A stretch of DNA of 64,000 nt from JARLGU01 sp036504535 (GCA_036504535.1 DASXUY010000034.1:49747-113746); one strand, 5' to 3'; shown: positions 36,801 through 47,200, numbered from the stretch's first letter. A program made the numbers and translations. The notes: generated by a model from the letters alone, not told the origin.

Positions 36801-37837
36801 TACGCGCCCCATTTATACGTGCCGGGTTCAAGGGGGAAGCCCCACTGGTCGAGCCCGTTCCAGCGTATCGTAAAATTGCCAGCCTTAACAGGCTGCGCTC
36901 CCGTTAACTCGCGCAGCACATCGCCTTTAGGACCAAATATGTTGACAGTCACTTTGCCGTCGTAAGGCACATTGACGGTTATTGGAACGCCAGCGGCTTC
37001 GACCGCCTTCGCCGATAACATCTCCTCCATTGAAGGATGCCTCATCGCCAGCTTCCCGTGAGGGCTGAACTCCACTTGGCCCCACGCGCTGTCTTGCATG
37101 AAAGCGAAGTCGCCTGGGTCTTGTCGATACAGAATATTGGCGTTGACAAACCAGTTTGCTGAGACCCAGTGTATGCCCCAAATTGCCGTCATGCGCGTTC
37201 CTGGCGCAAAGGGATTCTTCCCGTCGGGCACATTCAGCGCGCTCCAGGGCACCCGCGCCTCAAGCACATAGCCGCCATTTTCGGGCTTGATCGCCATCGA
37301 ACTGCCCGGCGCATTGAGGATGAGCCCCTTGTTGAGCTTTGACCCATACTGAATATTCAGATAGTCTTTGCCCGTGTTCGTGTTCTTCCAAAAGGTCAGG
37401 TGGCAAATTCGGTTATCGCCCGCAAGCGAGGTGTTGCCGTTCGCAGGTAAAGGGTATGGCATGGACGGATCGGTGCATACGCGCAACTCGATCACATCGC
37501 CGTTCCAGTACGGATCAACAGGGCTGTTGTTGTTAACGATATGGTCGGATGGGATCTTGACCTTGGCCGCCACGTAGAGTGCCTCGGCGTCGTAGGCGAG
37601 CGCGACCTTGGCATGCATCTTCGAAGCGCTCTGAGCGCTGAGCCATCCTTCCTCCGCCGCTGAAAGGTCCCAATCCGATAAGTTTCCGTCTATTGCTGGC
37701 GCGTGCCCCGAGCTTACGGGAAGTGCATACATCACGCCGCCTGTTTGGTCTACGGCGTAGGCGGGTAGCGTGGCAGCTAGTAGGACGCCGCCGAGTAACG
37801 CTGCGATTGGCGCGACGGAACGAAAGATATTGGTCAT
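33854..37837 (-). CDS. Giant secreted CBM9/FlgD-Ig/propeller protein (left cassette, first)
   Basis: A 1327-residue exported protein. The signal peptide ends at PAYA (about 28). An N-terminal CBM9-like domain (about 35-260) contains APAIDGNLSDWDLSAAEEG and EALYVAAKV. A FlgD-type Ig domain (about 290-350) has FTIRWNGLDQWGFPLEPGTY. An NHL-like propeller (about 370-1060) has repeats such as PRGVALDAAGNLYAVS, PFGIAVDLSGDIAVTD and PFGVAFDSRGTLFVAE, with the EF-hand-like loop DTNGDHIAQTNE inside. A second CBM9-like domain (about 1120-1300) is followed by DDIPTESWLYPEYWG at the C-terminus. ATG 37837 has AGGAAG upstream; 21 in-frame codons before it are not part of the signal peptide. It follows the pseudopilin gene by 96 bp. 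Confidence 0.8.
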   Translation of the reverse strand: MTNIFRSVAPIAALLGGVLLAATLPAYAVDQTGGVMYALPVSSGHAPAIDGNLSDWDLSAAEEGWLSAQSASKMHAKVALAYDAEALYVAAKVKIPSDHIVNNNSPVDPYWNGDVIELRVCTDPSMPYPLPANGNTSLAGDNRICHLTFWKNTNTGKDYLNIQYGSKLNKGLILNAPGSSMAIKPENGGYVLEARVPWSALNVPDGKNPFAPGTRMTAIWGIHWVSANWFVNANILYRQDPGDFAFMQDSAWGQVEFSPHGKLAMRHPSMEEMLSAKAVEAAGVPITVNVPYDGKVTVNIFGPKGDVLRELTGAQPVKAGNFTIRWNGLDQWGFPLEPGTYKWGAYVSKGIRARYDAFVGSSGNPPYATLDNRGGWGGDHYFPCGVATDASGTYFAWTGGEAQASFVKLAPDGTVIWRKFPFIENEHTAVASNGKYFYVISNGFTPKLARLDATTGTLTPFSSDPAKGAEVSLPFGKPVKVDARTVPYPNRDGTEPESAGIAASTKELYISIHSLDKIVVLDAETAQTIRELNCPGPRGVALDAAGNLYAVSCALGQKPQVLKFASGTTDPKTLVVNSLEAPFGIAVDLSGDIAVTDNGGNQQVRLFSQAGKLMRTFGKLGGRPFEGAYDSTGFLKPFGVAFDSRGTLFVAEASVPKIFNQIDVKTGANVNRWFGWPSYGVSNIPDCDDPYTCYFPFEPRGFGRATAKPGKTGNVDAYWDIVSETEVPDTRYGSLPFIQRLENGRKYEISDAWPHFVYAIEGDKMLPVGSIKVLNARAKLRDVVYNPTNQNYIEIWVDTNGDHIAQTNEVARITEVDGKPLPTIPALHWWSTMWMDNHGNAFLQTWGNCVLEIPSDGIAPNGSILWNASKARYAVPTILPGSLDRMSGIMGVRTDSKGNIYLATTSTLPALTPALEAKIRNQFPNSPRSEWGVFASEEIAKEQHNGLSHAAESNAIKFAKYAPDGHMLWVAGRKAVAQPNPGEMYNTWTMAGMIGDDYVSSSSEWGNMYVYTSDGFFVDTLMNDSATLPAPGPYTFGSETFGGRIQGFPKLGKVYAYNQGGIYAVDGFDKTLHIAGEKRLWGTVMLDKTYVAPQQTQLAERSITIAKLSGKAAIPASWAAVPTATLTQSGATIATTQIAYDDANLYGRIHVIDPTPLQNSADEPAMAFKGGDAVGVDLGPMPGAKNPGVGDIRLLAAMIHGKPQIVALKPASTSKAPKDYVSPVGNRHFDFASIVPGGTVALTPDTDNKGYTAEFSVPRSFLDFDLTPAARLHGDVEVLLSGTGMRGLQAVSRNWIFSGGHSETTMTDDIPTESWLYPEYWGTIDVR

Positions 37838-37933
37838 GGAGACTTCCTTGCAGATAGAGTAAGGCGGCAGGGCGGTGCATGGAGCCGAAGTCGGCATCAT
37901 GCTACTCGCGCCTTCTTCGTGACGAGGTATTTA

Positions 37934-38821
37934 CTAGATTGGGCTGAAGGTGGCGGCTGGCCGATCTCCCCCCACCGTTATGGCGGCGTCGGCGCCACAG
38001 GCGTTGTTGGAGGTTTCAACGCTGGTTGGGGTGGCAGCTTGTTTGCCCGGCGAGATTACCGACCCAGTAAGCCACTTGACGTGCCCATCCGCCATGACAA
38101 AGTTGGAGCCGCCGCTATGGACGCCGTCGGGGCCGTTCACATGCGGATATGTCACGCTGGAGCCACATGTGGTTGCTCCCCTGTAGGAACTCGTGTGACC
38201 CATGTAGCCCGTTTGGCATACCGGCGTCGTACCTACCGTTCCACTTTGATTAGCGATGACTGCACCAGAGCCTGCGGGCGAATAGATCGTGCTCGTAAAT
38301 ATGCCTGCCGAGGGGATTTCCTTTGAAGGCGGATTGGTGACTTTATTGCCGAAGCATTCAAAGTACAGTATGGTTAACGATGTCGATGTCATTTTCGCTG
38401 CGGTAAATGGCAAGCTAGTCCCGTACTGGTTGAGGGCGACGTTCTGATTGTAGGCGTACGACACGAGCGGCGTACCCTTCGTTGGATCACTAGGACACAT
38501 GAAGACACCATCCGACTTGACGTATGGATATAAAATCCCGGCCCATCCAACGCCAGCTTCGGCGTCCCACGCTGCCGTTGGCTTCCATGTATAGTTCGCG
38601 CTAATCGGAAACATCTCGTCATAGTCTTGTATGTACTGCATGACGGCTAGGCCGAGCTGCTTTTCATTGCTTGCGCACGATGTTTGTCGTGCTTTCTCCC
38701 GGGCCGTGGCGAACACTGGGAAGAGAATAGCTGCTAATATCGATATGATAGCAATAACAACGAGTAGCTCGATAAGAGTAAATCCGACTTGTGATTTAGA
38801 GGTATTGCATGATTGTTTCAT
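37934..38821 (-). CDS. Type IV pilin-like (H-X9-DG class) pseudopilin, left cassette
   Basis: A 295-residue pseudopilin. The leader ends at Gly13, before FTLIELLVVIAIISILAAIL with Glu at +5. The AREKARQTSCASNEKQLG block follows, then a beta-rich domain with paired Cys. The C-terminus has HSGGSNFVMADGHVKWL, a full H-X9-DG motif. ATG 38821 is preferred over ATG 38845 because GGAG stands 8 bases before it. It starts 36 bp after the stop of the AraR-like regulator gene and is followed by the two giant genes, so all four are probably one transcription unit. Likely processed by prepilin peptidase; role in export or assembly is inferred. Confidence 0.87.
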   Translation of the reverse strand: MKQSCNTSKSQVGFTLIELLVVIAIISILAAILFPVFATAREKARQTSCASNEKQLGLAVMQYIQDYDEMFPISANYTWKPTAAWDAEAGVGWAGILYPYVKSDGVFMCPSDPTKGTPLVSYAYNQNVALNQYGTSLPFTAAKMTSTSLTILYFECFGNKVTNPPSKEIPSAGIFTSTIYSPAGSGAVIANQSGTVGTTPVCQTGYMGHTSSYRGATTCGSSVTYPHVNGPDGVHSGGSNFVMADGHVKWLTGSVISPGKQAATPTSVETSNNACGADAAITVGGDRPAATFSPI

Positions 38822-38857
38822 TGTCTTGACTCCTACATCCCACATAGCTTTGGCTTG

Positions 38858-40000
38858 TTATGAACACAACAGATTCGTTGGTTCCGATTCTGCGGTTGCG
38901 TTCCAGATCGATAGAGGCGCGATTGTTCGGTGTTCGACAACGCCACCGTTGGCTCGCATGCGGTCAATTGTCTCGACACACGTGCGAATCATTTCACGAA
39001 GGTCATAGCCCACCCGAAGTGCTGGAAGGCTGCATGGCGTTGGCCATGGAAAGTTGGCGTGAGCAACGATTGGAAAATCGTCCGTATCGGCTACACCTGC
39101 GTCCCGCAGCCCCTGGATCGCAAACGGGACCAGATTGTCGTCGGCTATAACTAGCCCGTCGGGTCGCTTATCCCCTTCGAGCATCATCATAACATGAGCG
39201 CTATTGCGAGCACCGCTCGGAACGAGGAGGTGTACCATTTGAATGCGGTACTGCTCCACGACCATATCGCGCTTGACTGCTGCACTGAGCCATTCGTCGA
39301 AATAGCCAAGAGGTCCAGTGACGCTAAACAAGAAAGCGGGGGAGAGGACGCCACGACTGGCCAAGAAATCCAATGAGGCTTTCGACGCAGCTTCTTCGTT
39401 GAAGGTCACTGTCGAGTACAAGTCACTAGTGACTTTTCCGACGTTGACGACGACCGGTATATTATTGGCAATAACATCGTCCGCTTCGATCACGTGCCGT
39501 ATATTGTTTGCTGCGATAATCCCCCCGATGCGGTGAGCTCGAACCTGATCCATCAGGCGCACATAGTCGGGCGAGTCCCATCGACGGTCAAGATCATAGA
39601 ACGGCACAATCTCTAGTTCTCGTTCATCGATTTGCGTCTTGTGCACGCGAGCACACTCTTGGGCTAGAGCGGTGAAATATCCCGACGCCGCAGGATCGTC
39701 TTTCCGCTGCCCGAAGGCTACAGCGTAACGTGTCTGGTGGGGCAGCGATCCAGCGACGAATGTCCCTGTCTTGCCGCGAACCTCGACAAAGCCACCGTCT
39801 CGCAATTCACTCAGCGCACTATTAACGGTTACCGGGCTTGCGCTAAACTGGCGGACAATTTCTTCGCGAGTTGGCATACGAACCCCTGGCTTCAATGCGC
39901 CGGAAATGATCGAGTGTCGCAAAGAGTCGACAACCTCGTTCTTGCGGTCGGATGGCCTGCCCACGTTTCGGGGCCTATTTTTGGTTTTCGCAATCGCCAT
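38858..40000 (-). CDS. AraR-like regulator: GntR winged helix plus LacI-type sensor (left cassette)
   Basis: A 380-residue regulator. Residues about 18-85 are a GntR winged HTH: EVVDSLRHSIISGALKPG, MPTREEIVRQFSASPVTVNSAL and LRDGGFVEVRGKTGTFV. Residues about 92-370 form a LacI/GalR-like periplasmic-binding fold with MDQVRAHRIGGIIAANN, IPVVVNVG and PDGLVIADDNLVPFAIQGL. This combination is the AraR type, a sugar-responsive repressor in Firmicutes. ATG 40000 is chosen (19 upstream codons are open but overlap the promoter). A TTGACC-N17-TAGAAT promoter lies directly upstream. As first gene of the cassette it probably represses itself, the pseudopilin and the giant proteins until a sugar binds. 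Confidence 0.88.
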   Translation of the reverse strand: MAIAKTKNRPRNVGRPSDRKNEVVDSLRHSIISGALKPGVRMPTREEIVRQFSASPVTVNSALSELRDGGFVEVRGKTGTFVAGSLPHQTRYAVAFGQRKDDPAASGYFTALAQECARVHKTQIDERELEIVPFYDLDRRWDSPDYVRLMDQVRAHRIGGIIAANNIRHVIEADDVIANNIPVVVNVGKVTSDLYSTVTFNEEAASKASLDFLASRGVLSPAFLFSVTGPLGYFDEWLSAAVKRDMVVEQYRIQMVHLLVPSGARNSAHVMMMLEGDKRPDGLVIADDNLVPFAIQGLRDAGVADTDDFPIVAHANFPWPTPCSLPALRVGYDLREMIRTCVETIDRMRANGGVVEHRTIAPLSIWNATAESEPTNLLCS

Positions 40001-40015
40001 TTTCGTGACCTGACT

Positions 40016-40057
40016 TTCTAGTACAGATATTCTATCATGATTAGTGTAGTAGGTCAA
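40016..40057 (-). promoter_or_regulatory. Promoter and candidate operator of the left cassette
   Basis: Read on the minus strand: TTGACC (40052-40057), 17 bp, TAGAAT (40029-40034), then directly the box TCTGTACTAGAA (40016-40027). A near-identical box (TCTGTATAGAA) follows the -10 of the right cassette promoter. TGTAC is also the core of known AraR operators. The shared box is the main reason to call it an operator. Confidence 0.6.
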
Positions 40058-40115
40058 GCACCATTTTTCTAGACTGAAATATCACCTTTTTCTGCCCTCG
40101 GTTTTCGCCGTTAAA

Positions 40116-40142
40116 TAGGCTGCCCACAGGGTGAGCAGCCTA
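40116..40142 (-). terminator. Probable terminator of the right cassette
   Basis: TAGGCTGC / GCAGCCTA, an 8-bp stem with an 11-nt loop, lies 48 bp after the stop of the giant gene at 40191. In the minus direction it is followed by the A/T-rich TTTAAC. It is the only hairpin between the two cassettes, so it probably separates their transcripts, with imperfect strength. Confidence 0.55.
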
Positions 40143-40190
40143 CTTGTGCGATATGCAGTGCGTTGAACGCATGCACGATTCGTTGGACAG

Positions 40191-43100
40191 CTACTTAACT
40201 GACGCTATGCCCCAATACTGCGGGTAGAGCCACGACTCCGTCGGAATGTCGTCCGTCATTGTCGTTTCTGATCGCGAGGGCGTGAACAGATAGTTGCGAG
40301 AAGTAGCCTGCAAGCCGCGGCCGCCTTGACCCGATAAAAGCACTTCGATATCAGCCTTAACTGACTTGCCACTTACAATGTCGATCCCAAGAGAGCTTCG
40401 AGGGATGGTCACGTCAGCCGTATATCCCTTGCCGTCCTTGTCCGTGACAAAGACAACTCTGCCGCCAGTGATGTCGCCGACGTAGTCGAAATGCTTTCGG
40501 CCAGCAGCAGGGGTGAAGTAATCCTGGGGCCGCTTCACATCGCTGACTGGCTTCATCGAAATCAGCCGGTCAACGCCTCCTATACGCGCGGCAAGGACAC
40601 GAATATCGCCTGCCGCCGGGGTGTTCCGTTCACCAATCAAGCCTAGGTCGATGCCAACAGCGTCGCCGCCCTTGAACGCGAGAGTCTCATTCTCCGCCCC
40701 ATTTTGCAGCGGAGACGGGTCAGCGACGTGAATACGGGCATAGAGGCTGGTCGCGTCGTAAGCGACCTGGGCACTCGCGAGGGCAGTGCCATTTCGAGAC
40801 AGCGCCGAAACAGGCGCTGTGGTCCATGTCGATGGTCCCGAGTAGGGCACAATGGTCAGAGTGCGTGGCGTCTCCGCGACACTCACGGATGTATCGTATG
40901 CATGGTCCAGCTTGACGGTGCCCCAAACACGCTGTTCACCGGCCACCGAGCCTGTCTTGTCAAAGCCTTGCACCAAGTACGCCATGCCGGTGCAGTACGC
41001 CCAGACCTGGCCCCGCTTCTTAAAGTATTGAATCCGCCCGCCTGACGTCTCGCCACCGAACGTGTATGGACCGGGTGGGGGAGCGAGCCCCGGGTTGTTG
41101 AACAACGCGTCAACGTAGAAACCGTCATGTGTGTAGAGGTACATTTGGCCCCATTCGCTGCCACCGGCCACATACTTTTCGCCAACCATGCCAGCGAGGT
41201 TCCAGAAGTGGTACATCTCGCCAGGTGCTGCGGCTGCAGTCGCCTTACGGCCTGCAACCCATAGCAGCTTGCCCGTAGCGTCGAATTTCGCGAACTTCAC
41301 AGCGTTGGTTTCGCCGCTATGCCCAAGTCCTTCATGGTTTGCCTTAGCAAGCTCTGGCGTTGCCCAAACCTGCCAATCACTTCGAGGGACTTCCGGGTAC
41401 TTCTGCGCGATGCTTGCCGCGAGTTTATCGGTCAATGATGCTACAGTAGAGTTGTAGCACGTGTAAAGGCTCCCCTTCGAGTCGACGCGTACTCCGAGCA
41501 GCCCCAGCCGCCAACCGCCAGGAACGAAATCTAGTCCGCTGGCAATGACTGGACTCACGCACCAAGCAGCTTTGGCCGCAGTCCAGCTTATCGTGCCATT
41601 GGCATCGATCCTTGACACTGGGATTCGGAGGATCTTGTTGCCGTGAGTCGTGAGGTAGAGGTCGCCGTTATCAGCCACCCACATCGACGCCGTAGTGTCA
41701 ATGAAATTCGGAAGCGGTTGGCCCCCGATTGAGTCGATATTGGATTCTTCCCCGACGTCGATCTTGTGATTGCCGTTAGTATCGCTCCAGAGCGTTACGT
41801 ACGAGTGACCAGTTTTGTTATCCTTGTCCCAAGTGCTATGGACGCCTGCGCGGCCCACGGGCAAGATTTGGTCACCTTTGAAGATGGCGATACCGTGACG
41901 GCTATCGGAATAGATATATTTGCGTCCGTTGCTGAGGTATTTGACTTCAGGACTGGCGATACGATCGTAAATATCAGGAAACGCGTCGTATCCCGCTCGC
42001 TCAAGATCCCAGCTCGCCGTCGGGACGCCTGTCTTGTCCCACGCCGTTATTCGGGCTTGAGCAAATCCGGTCGGCTCGAATGGGTAGTACGCGAGAAGGG
42101 GATCGTCAGGATCGGGGATGTCGGCGTTCCAATAAGCGCCACTGCCGAACCACTGCTTTTCGAGCTTTACCGGCGTGGTCGTGTAGCGTGAAATGACGCG
42201 CGGTATCGCAGACTCAGCGACGATCAATCGACCTTGGGTGTCGACTGCAACTCCCGACGGGTTCCTAAGGGCATCCGTGCGGTATGTTCCGGCCCAAGTT
42301 CGGCCGCCCAGCTTGCCTATGTGACCAGTCAGAGCGCCTGCGGAGTTGAAAACCGCGACTTGCTGGCTAGCGCCAGCTTGGGTGACAAAGTATCGCCCGG
42401 CATTGTCTAGCGCAACGTGCCACGGATCGATCAAGCCAGAGCTGATTACCACCTTCGCATCGCCGTGACCTCCATCGAATCGCACTATCTTGCTGACCCC
42501 ATTCTCCGCAAACGAAACTGCGTAGAGGTTGCCATGGGCGTCGAGAGTCACACCGCGCGGCGAGGCGCATGTCAACGTGCGCGTCGGCTTACCAGATTCA
42601 GCGTCGAGCACCTGGATTATATTCGCAGAGAAGACTGGCGCATACACTTCTGTCTGACTTGCAGCTAACCCGCTCGTTTCAGGCTGTAATTCCAATGGCG
42701 AGCTTGTGGATCTAACGGTCGCGCCTGATGCGTCGCTAATCGGTGCTAGCGTTATGTTGTCGCCAAGCTCTTTGAATACCAGAGTTTGCCCGGTGACTGC
42801 ATCGAGCCTCACGAGCTTTGGCGCCTTGACTCCAAACGATGCGAACAGATACTTGCCATTAGTAGCCATGGCGTACAGAGGGCCCCAGCCGTTTCCCACG
42901 AACGGTGTTCGCCGCCAGATCGTCTTGTCGTCGTAACCTAGCTTGATGATCGATTTTTCGGCTTCAGCAACGGGGCACATTGCGTAATAGCCAGTGGAAT
43001 CGGCCGCCACGTCGGATAACTCACTATGATCGCCGATCCAGCCCCCGCGGCCGTCCGCTGTCTGAAACGGTGGTGTACCAGACTTACCGAAAACGCCGCG

Positions 43101-44129
43101 ATATTGAGCCTTCAACCCGGGCGAAATATAGGCACCCCATCGGTAGTTGCCAGCCGATACCGGAAATCCCCACTGGTCGTGTCCGTCCCAGTACACTGTT
43201 AGCGGACCCTTTGCATGAACAGTGCCTGCGGTTAATTCGCGAAGTACTTCACCTCGTGCGCCGAATATGTTGACTGTAACCTTGCCGGACTTCGGCACAT
43301 TGACTGTGATCGGGACGCCAATGGGTTTAGTTGCGGGCTTTGCTAACGCCTCAGCCATCGTCTTGTGGCGCGCGGAAAGATGGCCCTTGGGGCTGAACTC
43401 AACCTGTCCCCAAGTCTCTGCGTGACTGAATGCAAAGTCGCCGGGGTTAGTGCGGTAGAGAGCCGCTGTTTTACCATCCTGGCCCCAGTTAATACCCCAC
43501 ACTGCCGTCATCCGCCCGCCCGCAGGGAACGGATTTGCCCCACCCGGCACGTGGAGCGCATCCCACGGTATACGGGCCTCAATTGTATACGCGTTGGGCT
43601 GCTGAGTGATCACTACCTTGGATGCGGCAGGGTTGATGGCGAGGCCCTTGTCAAGCCGCACTCCATATCCAATTGCCATATAGTCTGCGTTCGTGACGCT
43701 GTTTTTCCATATGGTTATGTGCCCTACGCGATCACTTGATTTTGATTGAGCACTGCCGTCCAGCGGAGCAGGCAGGGCGGGGTCCGCCGCAATTCGAAAC
43801 TCAAGCGAGTCGCCGCTCCAGAAGGCATCTACCGGATTGTTGGGATTTGACACGGTCCGACCTGGGAGGCTTATCCTGGCGGATACATAAAGGAATTTAG
43901 AATCGTACATAACGGCGACGTTGCCATGGAGCTTGTCTGCCGTCTGAGCCGATATCCATACTGGCTCAGCGCCTGATAGGTCCCAGTCTTTGAGGTTGCC
44001 GTCGATAGCGGGGCCGCCGGTTACCGCTGGCACGGCGTACATCAGGCCATTGGTGAGGTCGGCGGCGCGGGAGATTCCTAAGGGTGCCAGAAGTGCGACT
44101 GCGAAAAGGGCGAGAGTTCGAAAGTTCAT
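40191..44129 (-). CDS. Giant secreted CBM9/FlgD-Ig/propeller protein (right cassette, second)
   Basis: A 1312-residue exported protein, paralogue of the first giant protein of the left cassette along its whole length. The signal peptide ends at SRA (about 21). N-terminal CBM9-like domain: PAIDGNLKDWDLSGAEP and KFLYVSARI. FlgD-type Ig domain: LTVYWDGHDQWGFPVSAGNY. Propeller repeats: PRGVTLDAHGNLYAVS, PWHVALDNAGRYFVTQ, PSGVAVDTQGRLIVAE. EF-hand-like loop: DTNGNHKIDVGEE. C-terminal CBM9-like domain, then DDIPTESWLYPQYWG. ATG 44129 has AGGGAAA upstream; a longer frame from 44243 would overlap the preceding gene and lacks signal-peptide logic at its start. Probably binds glycans at the cell surface. 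Confidence 0.8.
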   Translation of the reverse strand: MNFRTLALFAVALLAPLGISRAADLTNGLMYAVPAVTGGPAIDGNLKDWDLSGAEPVWISAQTADKLHGNVAVMYDSKFLYVSARISLPGRTVSNPNNPVDAFWSGDSLEFRIAADPALPAPLDGSAQSKSSDRVGHITIWKNSVTNADYMAIGYGVRLDKGLAINPAASKVVITQQPNAYTIEARIPWDALHVPGGANPFPAGGRMTAVWGINWGQDGKTAALYRTNPGDFAFSHAETWGQVEFSPKGHLSARHKTMAEALAKPATKPIGVPITVNVPKSGKVTVNIFGARGEVLRELTAGTVHAKGPLTVYWDGHDQWGFPVSAGNYRWGAYISPGLKAQYRGVFGKSGTPPFQTADGRGGWIGDHSELSDVAADSTGYYAMCPVAEAEKSIIKLGYDDKTIWRRTPFVGNGWGPLYAMATNGKYLFASFGVKAPKLVRLDAVTGQTLVFKELGDNITLAPISDASGATVRSTSSPLELQPETSGLAASQTEVYAPVFSANIIQVLDAESGKPTRTLTCASPRGVTLDAHGNLYAVSFAENGVSKIVRFDGGHGDAKVVISSGLIDPWHVALDNAGRYFVTQAGASQQVAVFNSAGALTGHIGKLGGRTWAGTYRTDALRNPSGVAVDTQGRLIVAESAIPRVISRYTTTPVKLEKQWFGSGAYWNADIPDPDDPLLAYYPFEPTGFAQARITAWDKTGVPTASWDLERAGYDAFPDIYDRIASPEVKYLSNGRKYIYSDSRHGIAIFKGDQILPVGRAGVHSTWDKDNKTGHSYVTLWSDTNGNHKIDVGEESNIDSIGGQPLPNFIDTTASMWVADNGDLYLTTHGNKILRIPVSRIDANGTISWTAAKAAWCVSPVIASGLDFVPGGWRLGLLGVRVDSKGSLYTCYNSTVASLTDKLAASIAQKYPEVPRSDWQVWATPELAKANHEGLGHSGETNAVKFAKFDATGKLLWVAGRKATAAAAPGEMYHFWNLAGMVGEKYVAGGSEWGQMYLYTHDGFYVDALFNNPGLAPPPGPYTFGGETSGGRIQYFKKRGQVWAYCTGMAYLVQGFDKTGSVAGEQRVWGTVKLDHAYDTSVSVAETPRTLTIVPYSGPSTWTTAPVSALSRNGTALASAQVAYDATSLYARIHVADPSPLQNGAENETLAFKGGDAVGIDLGLIGERNTPAAGDIRVLAARIGGVDRLISMKPVSDVKRPQDYFTPAAGRKHFDYVGDITGGRVVFVTDKDGKGYTADVTIPRSSLGIDIVSGKSVKADIEVLLSGQGGRGLQATSRNYLFTPSRSETTMTDDIPTESWLYPQYWGIASVK

Positions 44130-44209
44130 ATGGTTTCCCTGATAGTTACTACGCAATTGTGATTGTTCGACTATTTCTATGCATGTGCGTGTGCTTGTGG
44201 TGGCACCGG

Positions 44210-47200
44210 TTAAGGCGAAGCCATAAAGGTCCATGTTCCCCAAAGTTTTGGCAGTAGTTCCGCCTCGGTAGGCACGTCGGACGTTAGCCCGGCAGCCTTG
44301 TTGCTCCAGTAGGAGCGATCCAGCGTCTGGAACCTGTTACCGCGCAGCACTCCGATATCGCCGCGCAGACTAAGGCCATCAGATGGTGATAGCCCGAGCT
44401 TTACGAGTGACACAGACAGCTCATAATTGCCGCCACTGGATGCAAGAGTGACTGCATCCGATACGTCCTCGACGCGATCAAATGTTACGGTCCGTTGCGG
44501 CGACGAAAACGGCACCGGCTGAGCACCCGTTGCTAGTTTCGCACGGTATAGCATCGCAATCGGCTTCCCGCTTACGGTGGCTACAAGCAGCCGAATTCCT
44601 CCTGGAGCCGAATCCAGCATCAAATCGAGCGCGCCGCCTGTCTTGAACAGCAATTGTGGCGTCTTTCCGGCATTTACAACAAGCTTAGGGTCACTGGTGC
44701 GGAACGCCGCAAACAACTTGTCGCCGCTTACGCATACTGCCGCACGCGCGTCGGTATCGATAGTTACGAAGCTCTTCTCGGGCCAATCGTCCAGGTTGCC
44801 ATTCACCGAAGGCGGTGACGGGCGCATAGCAACCGTCAGCGTGTCAGTCTTTGCCTGCTTGCGCGATGCCTCTTGCGCAATCGAATAGTCTCGACATGCA
44901 ACTATGGCTGTAGGCGTGATGGGCAAATCGAATGGCGCTAGTCGCTTCGCTTTTTCGAGTCCGGTCACCGATACTATGTTTCCACCCGAACCGCCGCCGA
45001 CGATATAGATAGCGCCATCTTCAGTCTGCGTGATGCTGGGCCAAAAATCCTCTTCTTGGAGGCTTAATTCGTTAACAGACATTCCACGTTCAGCTTTCGA
45101 CGCTGACCACGACGAGCTACGGCAATCCCGAAATAGGGTCGCAACGAACAAGCCATCTTGCGTGAAGATATAGACGTTACCCTTGTTTCCGTTGATCGCC
45201 CACATCGGACCTGCATCGGACCCTCGCGGTGTGAAGAGACCACCAAGCAGCCGGGTAGTACCGATCAGTTCGCCGGGGTGGCTCGGCTTTGGCGCATCTT
45301 GCGACGGGTGCAGTCCGGGCCAGAGGCTGGGGTATGTCCAGAGAGGCACACCATTATGCACGCCGGACATGCCCGCTTGTGCGGGGTATGGCGCAGGCGG
45401 CACCGTGACAACACTCCAACCGTCGGTGCCGATTAGCGTCTGGCTGCCACCGCTTGTGCGGGGCGCGCGAGCACCTGGGGCTACAACGACTGGCACAACC
45501 GGAGTGTAAATCGGCACGCCGCTGGCAAGTACGCGAGCAGGCTTCAACCGAATTGCATTGTCGCCAGCATACGCCAGCACAAACGACAAGTCGGGCATAA
45601 CCGTTACGCCACCCGCTACGCCCGGAGTAAATGTCACTTCAGAGGTCTGCACGAGACCATCACCGTTGAGATCCGACCATACGAACCACGTGTTGCCTGC
45701 TTGATTCGGGATGGCTGGGTTCTTCCAATCCGCCGTTGACCCAGCGGCAGCTACGGGGCGCGCGACATGGTTCTCAAGCAGCCATATGGACGCGGCCCGG
45801 GCTCCGTTCGTAGGGTTTACGTTGTAGCAGTCGGTCAGGTACTGCTTGCCTCCATAAGTGATTGCGGACTCGGGTGCACGACTTTTGAACTCGGATAGAA
45901 GGTTGAGTTTGTCGGTCTCGGGTAAGTAGTAGATTGATGTTGGATAACTTTCGCCTGTCACCCAATTAAGTTTGAACTCAAGCCCGTTGTAGTAAAAGCG
46001 ACTTTTATCATTCGGGTCTATTGCCCCGCCGCCACCATACTCCATTGGTCCGTAGAGTGCTTTAACGAATTGCCCTGCAGTAGTCCAGACACTTACTCGC
46101 TTTGGCACGTAGTCGGTCTCGGCGACCCAAACGCGGTTGTGACTATCTATCGTAATGCCGTTCGGATTGTGCATAAGCAACGGGTCATAAGCACCCAGCT
46201 TCGGTAGCCCTGGTTTGCCGATTATCCGTAAGAAACGCCCATCTGCTGCGAACACTTTGACCTGATTGCTGCTTCCGCGATCACTCACGTAGATATTTCC
46301 GAGCATATCGAGCGTGAGATTCTGCGGATCTTCGAGACCTGTCGCGACAAGAACCTGCGGAGCCGCGACATCTGTCGGTCGCAATGCCGATCGAAATCGA
46401 ACCAGCCTTTTGCCCGAAAGCGCAAGCAACCCACCGGAGCTATCGAAGGCGATGCCTCGGGGATCATCGAGTGCGGCCGGCCCGACAATCTTGCGAAGTC
46501 GCGCATCGACGAAGAGCAGCTGGTTCATCTTCGGCAAGCTGGCAATAAGGACTCCATTTCGTACCGCGAGCCCGCTCAGGCCAACATGGGCCGCATCTGG
46601 AAATGTGTAGCGGTAATCTTCGTCTCTGGTCTTTAAATTCGTTGCGCCTGCGGGCAGGAGGCCCTGATAGGGAGCATTTGGCGCTAGGAGCGGCCTATCG
46701 AGACCAGTCCCCATTCGTCCGTCTCGCGGGCCGGTAGTTACGGCGTCCCTGGTCAACAGCTCTGCAAGCCGCAACTCGGCTTTGGGGCCATCATAGCCCG
46801 ACCCGTCGAACGCCGATCCAGCGTAAGCGTAGACCCCGGGCACCGGATTATCCCCAGTGTCGCGAGCGAGGTTTGACGCACCTGTCCAAACACCACCAAC
46901 CCACATCTGCCCCATAAGCTTCTTGCCATTCAGGTCCAGCCACGCCAAGCCGCTGCCACCTTCGGTGATAGCAGCGCAAACTAATAGCTCACCGTCGGTA
47001 GCGCTTGGGGCAGAGGTACGGTCTGACAGCGACTTGGGCAAAAAAAGAACGCCGCTTGGCGGCGTGTGGTTCGCGAGCCAGTCGCTTGATGGGTCGGCTG
47101 AGGGCCACGGCGGCTGGCCCGGATTGTAGGGCGTCAATTCATAACGCAACTGAATATCAGGACGAACCAATCCTCGAACTTTGTATACACCGCTGTTTAC

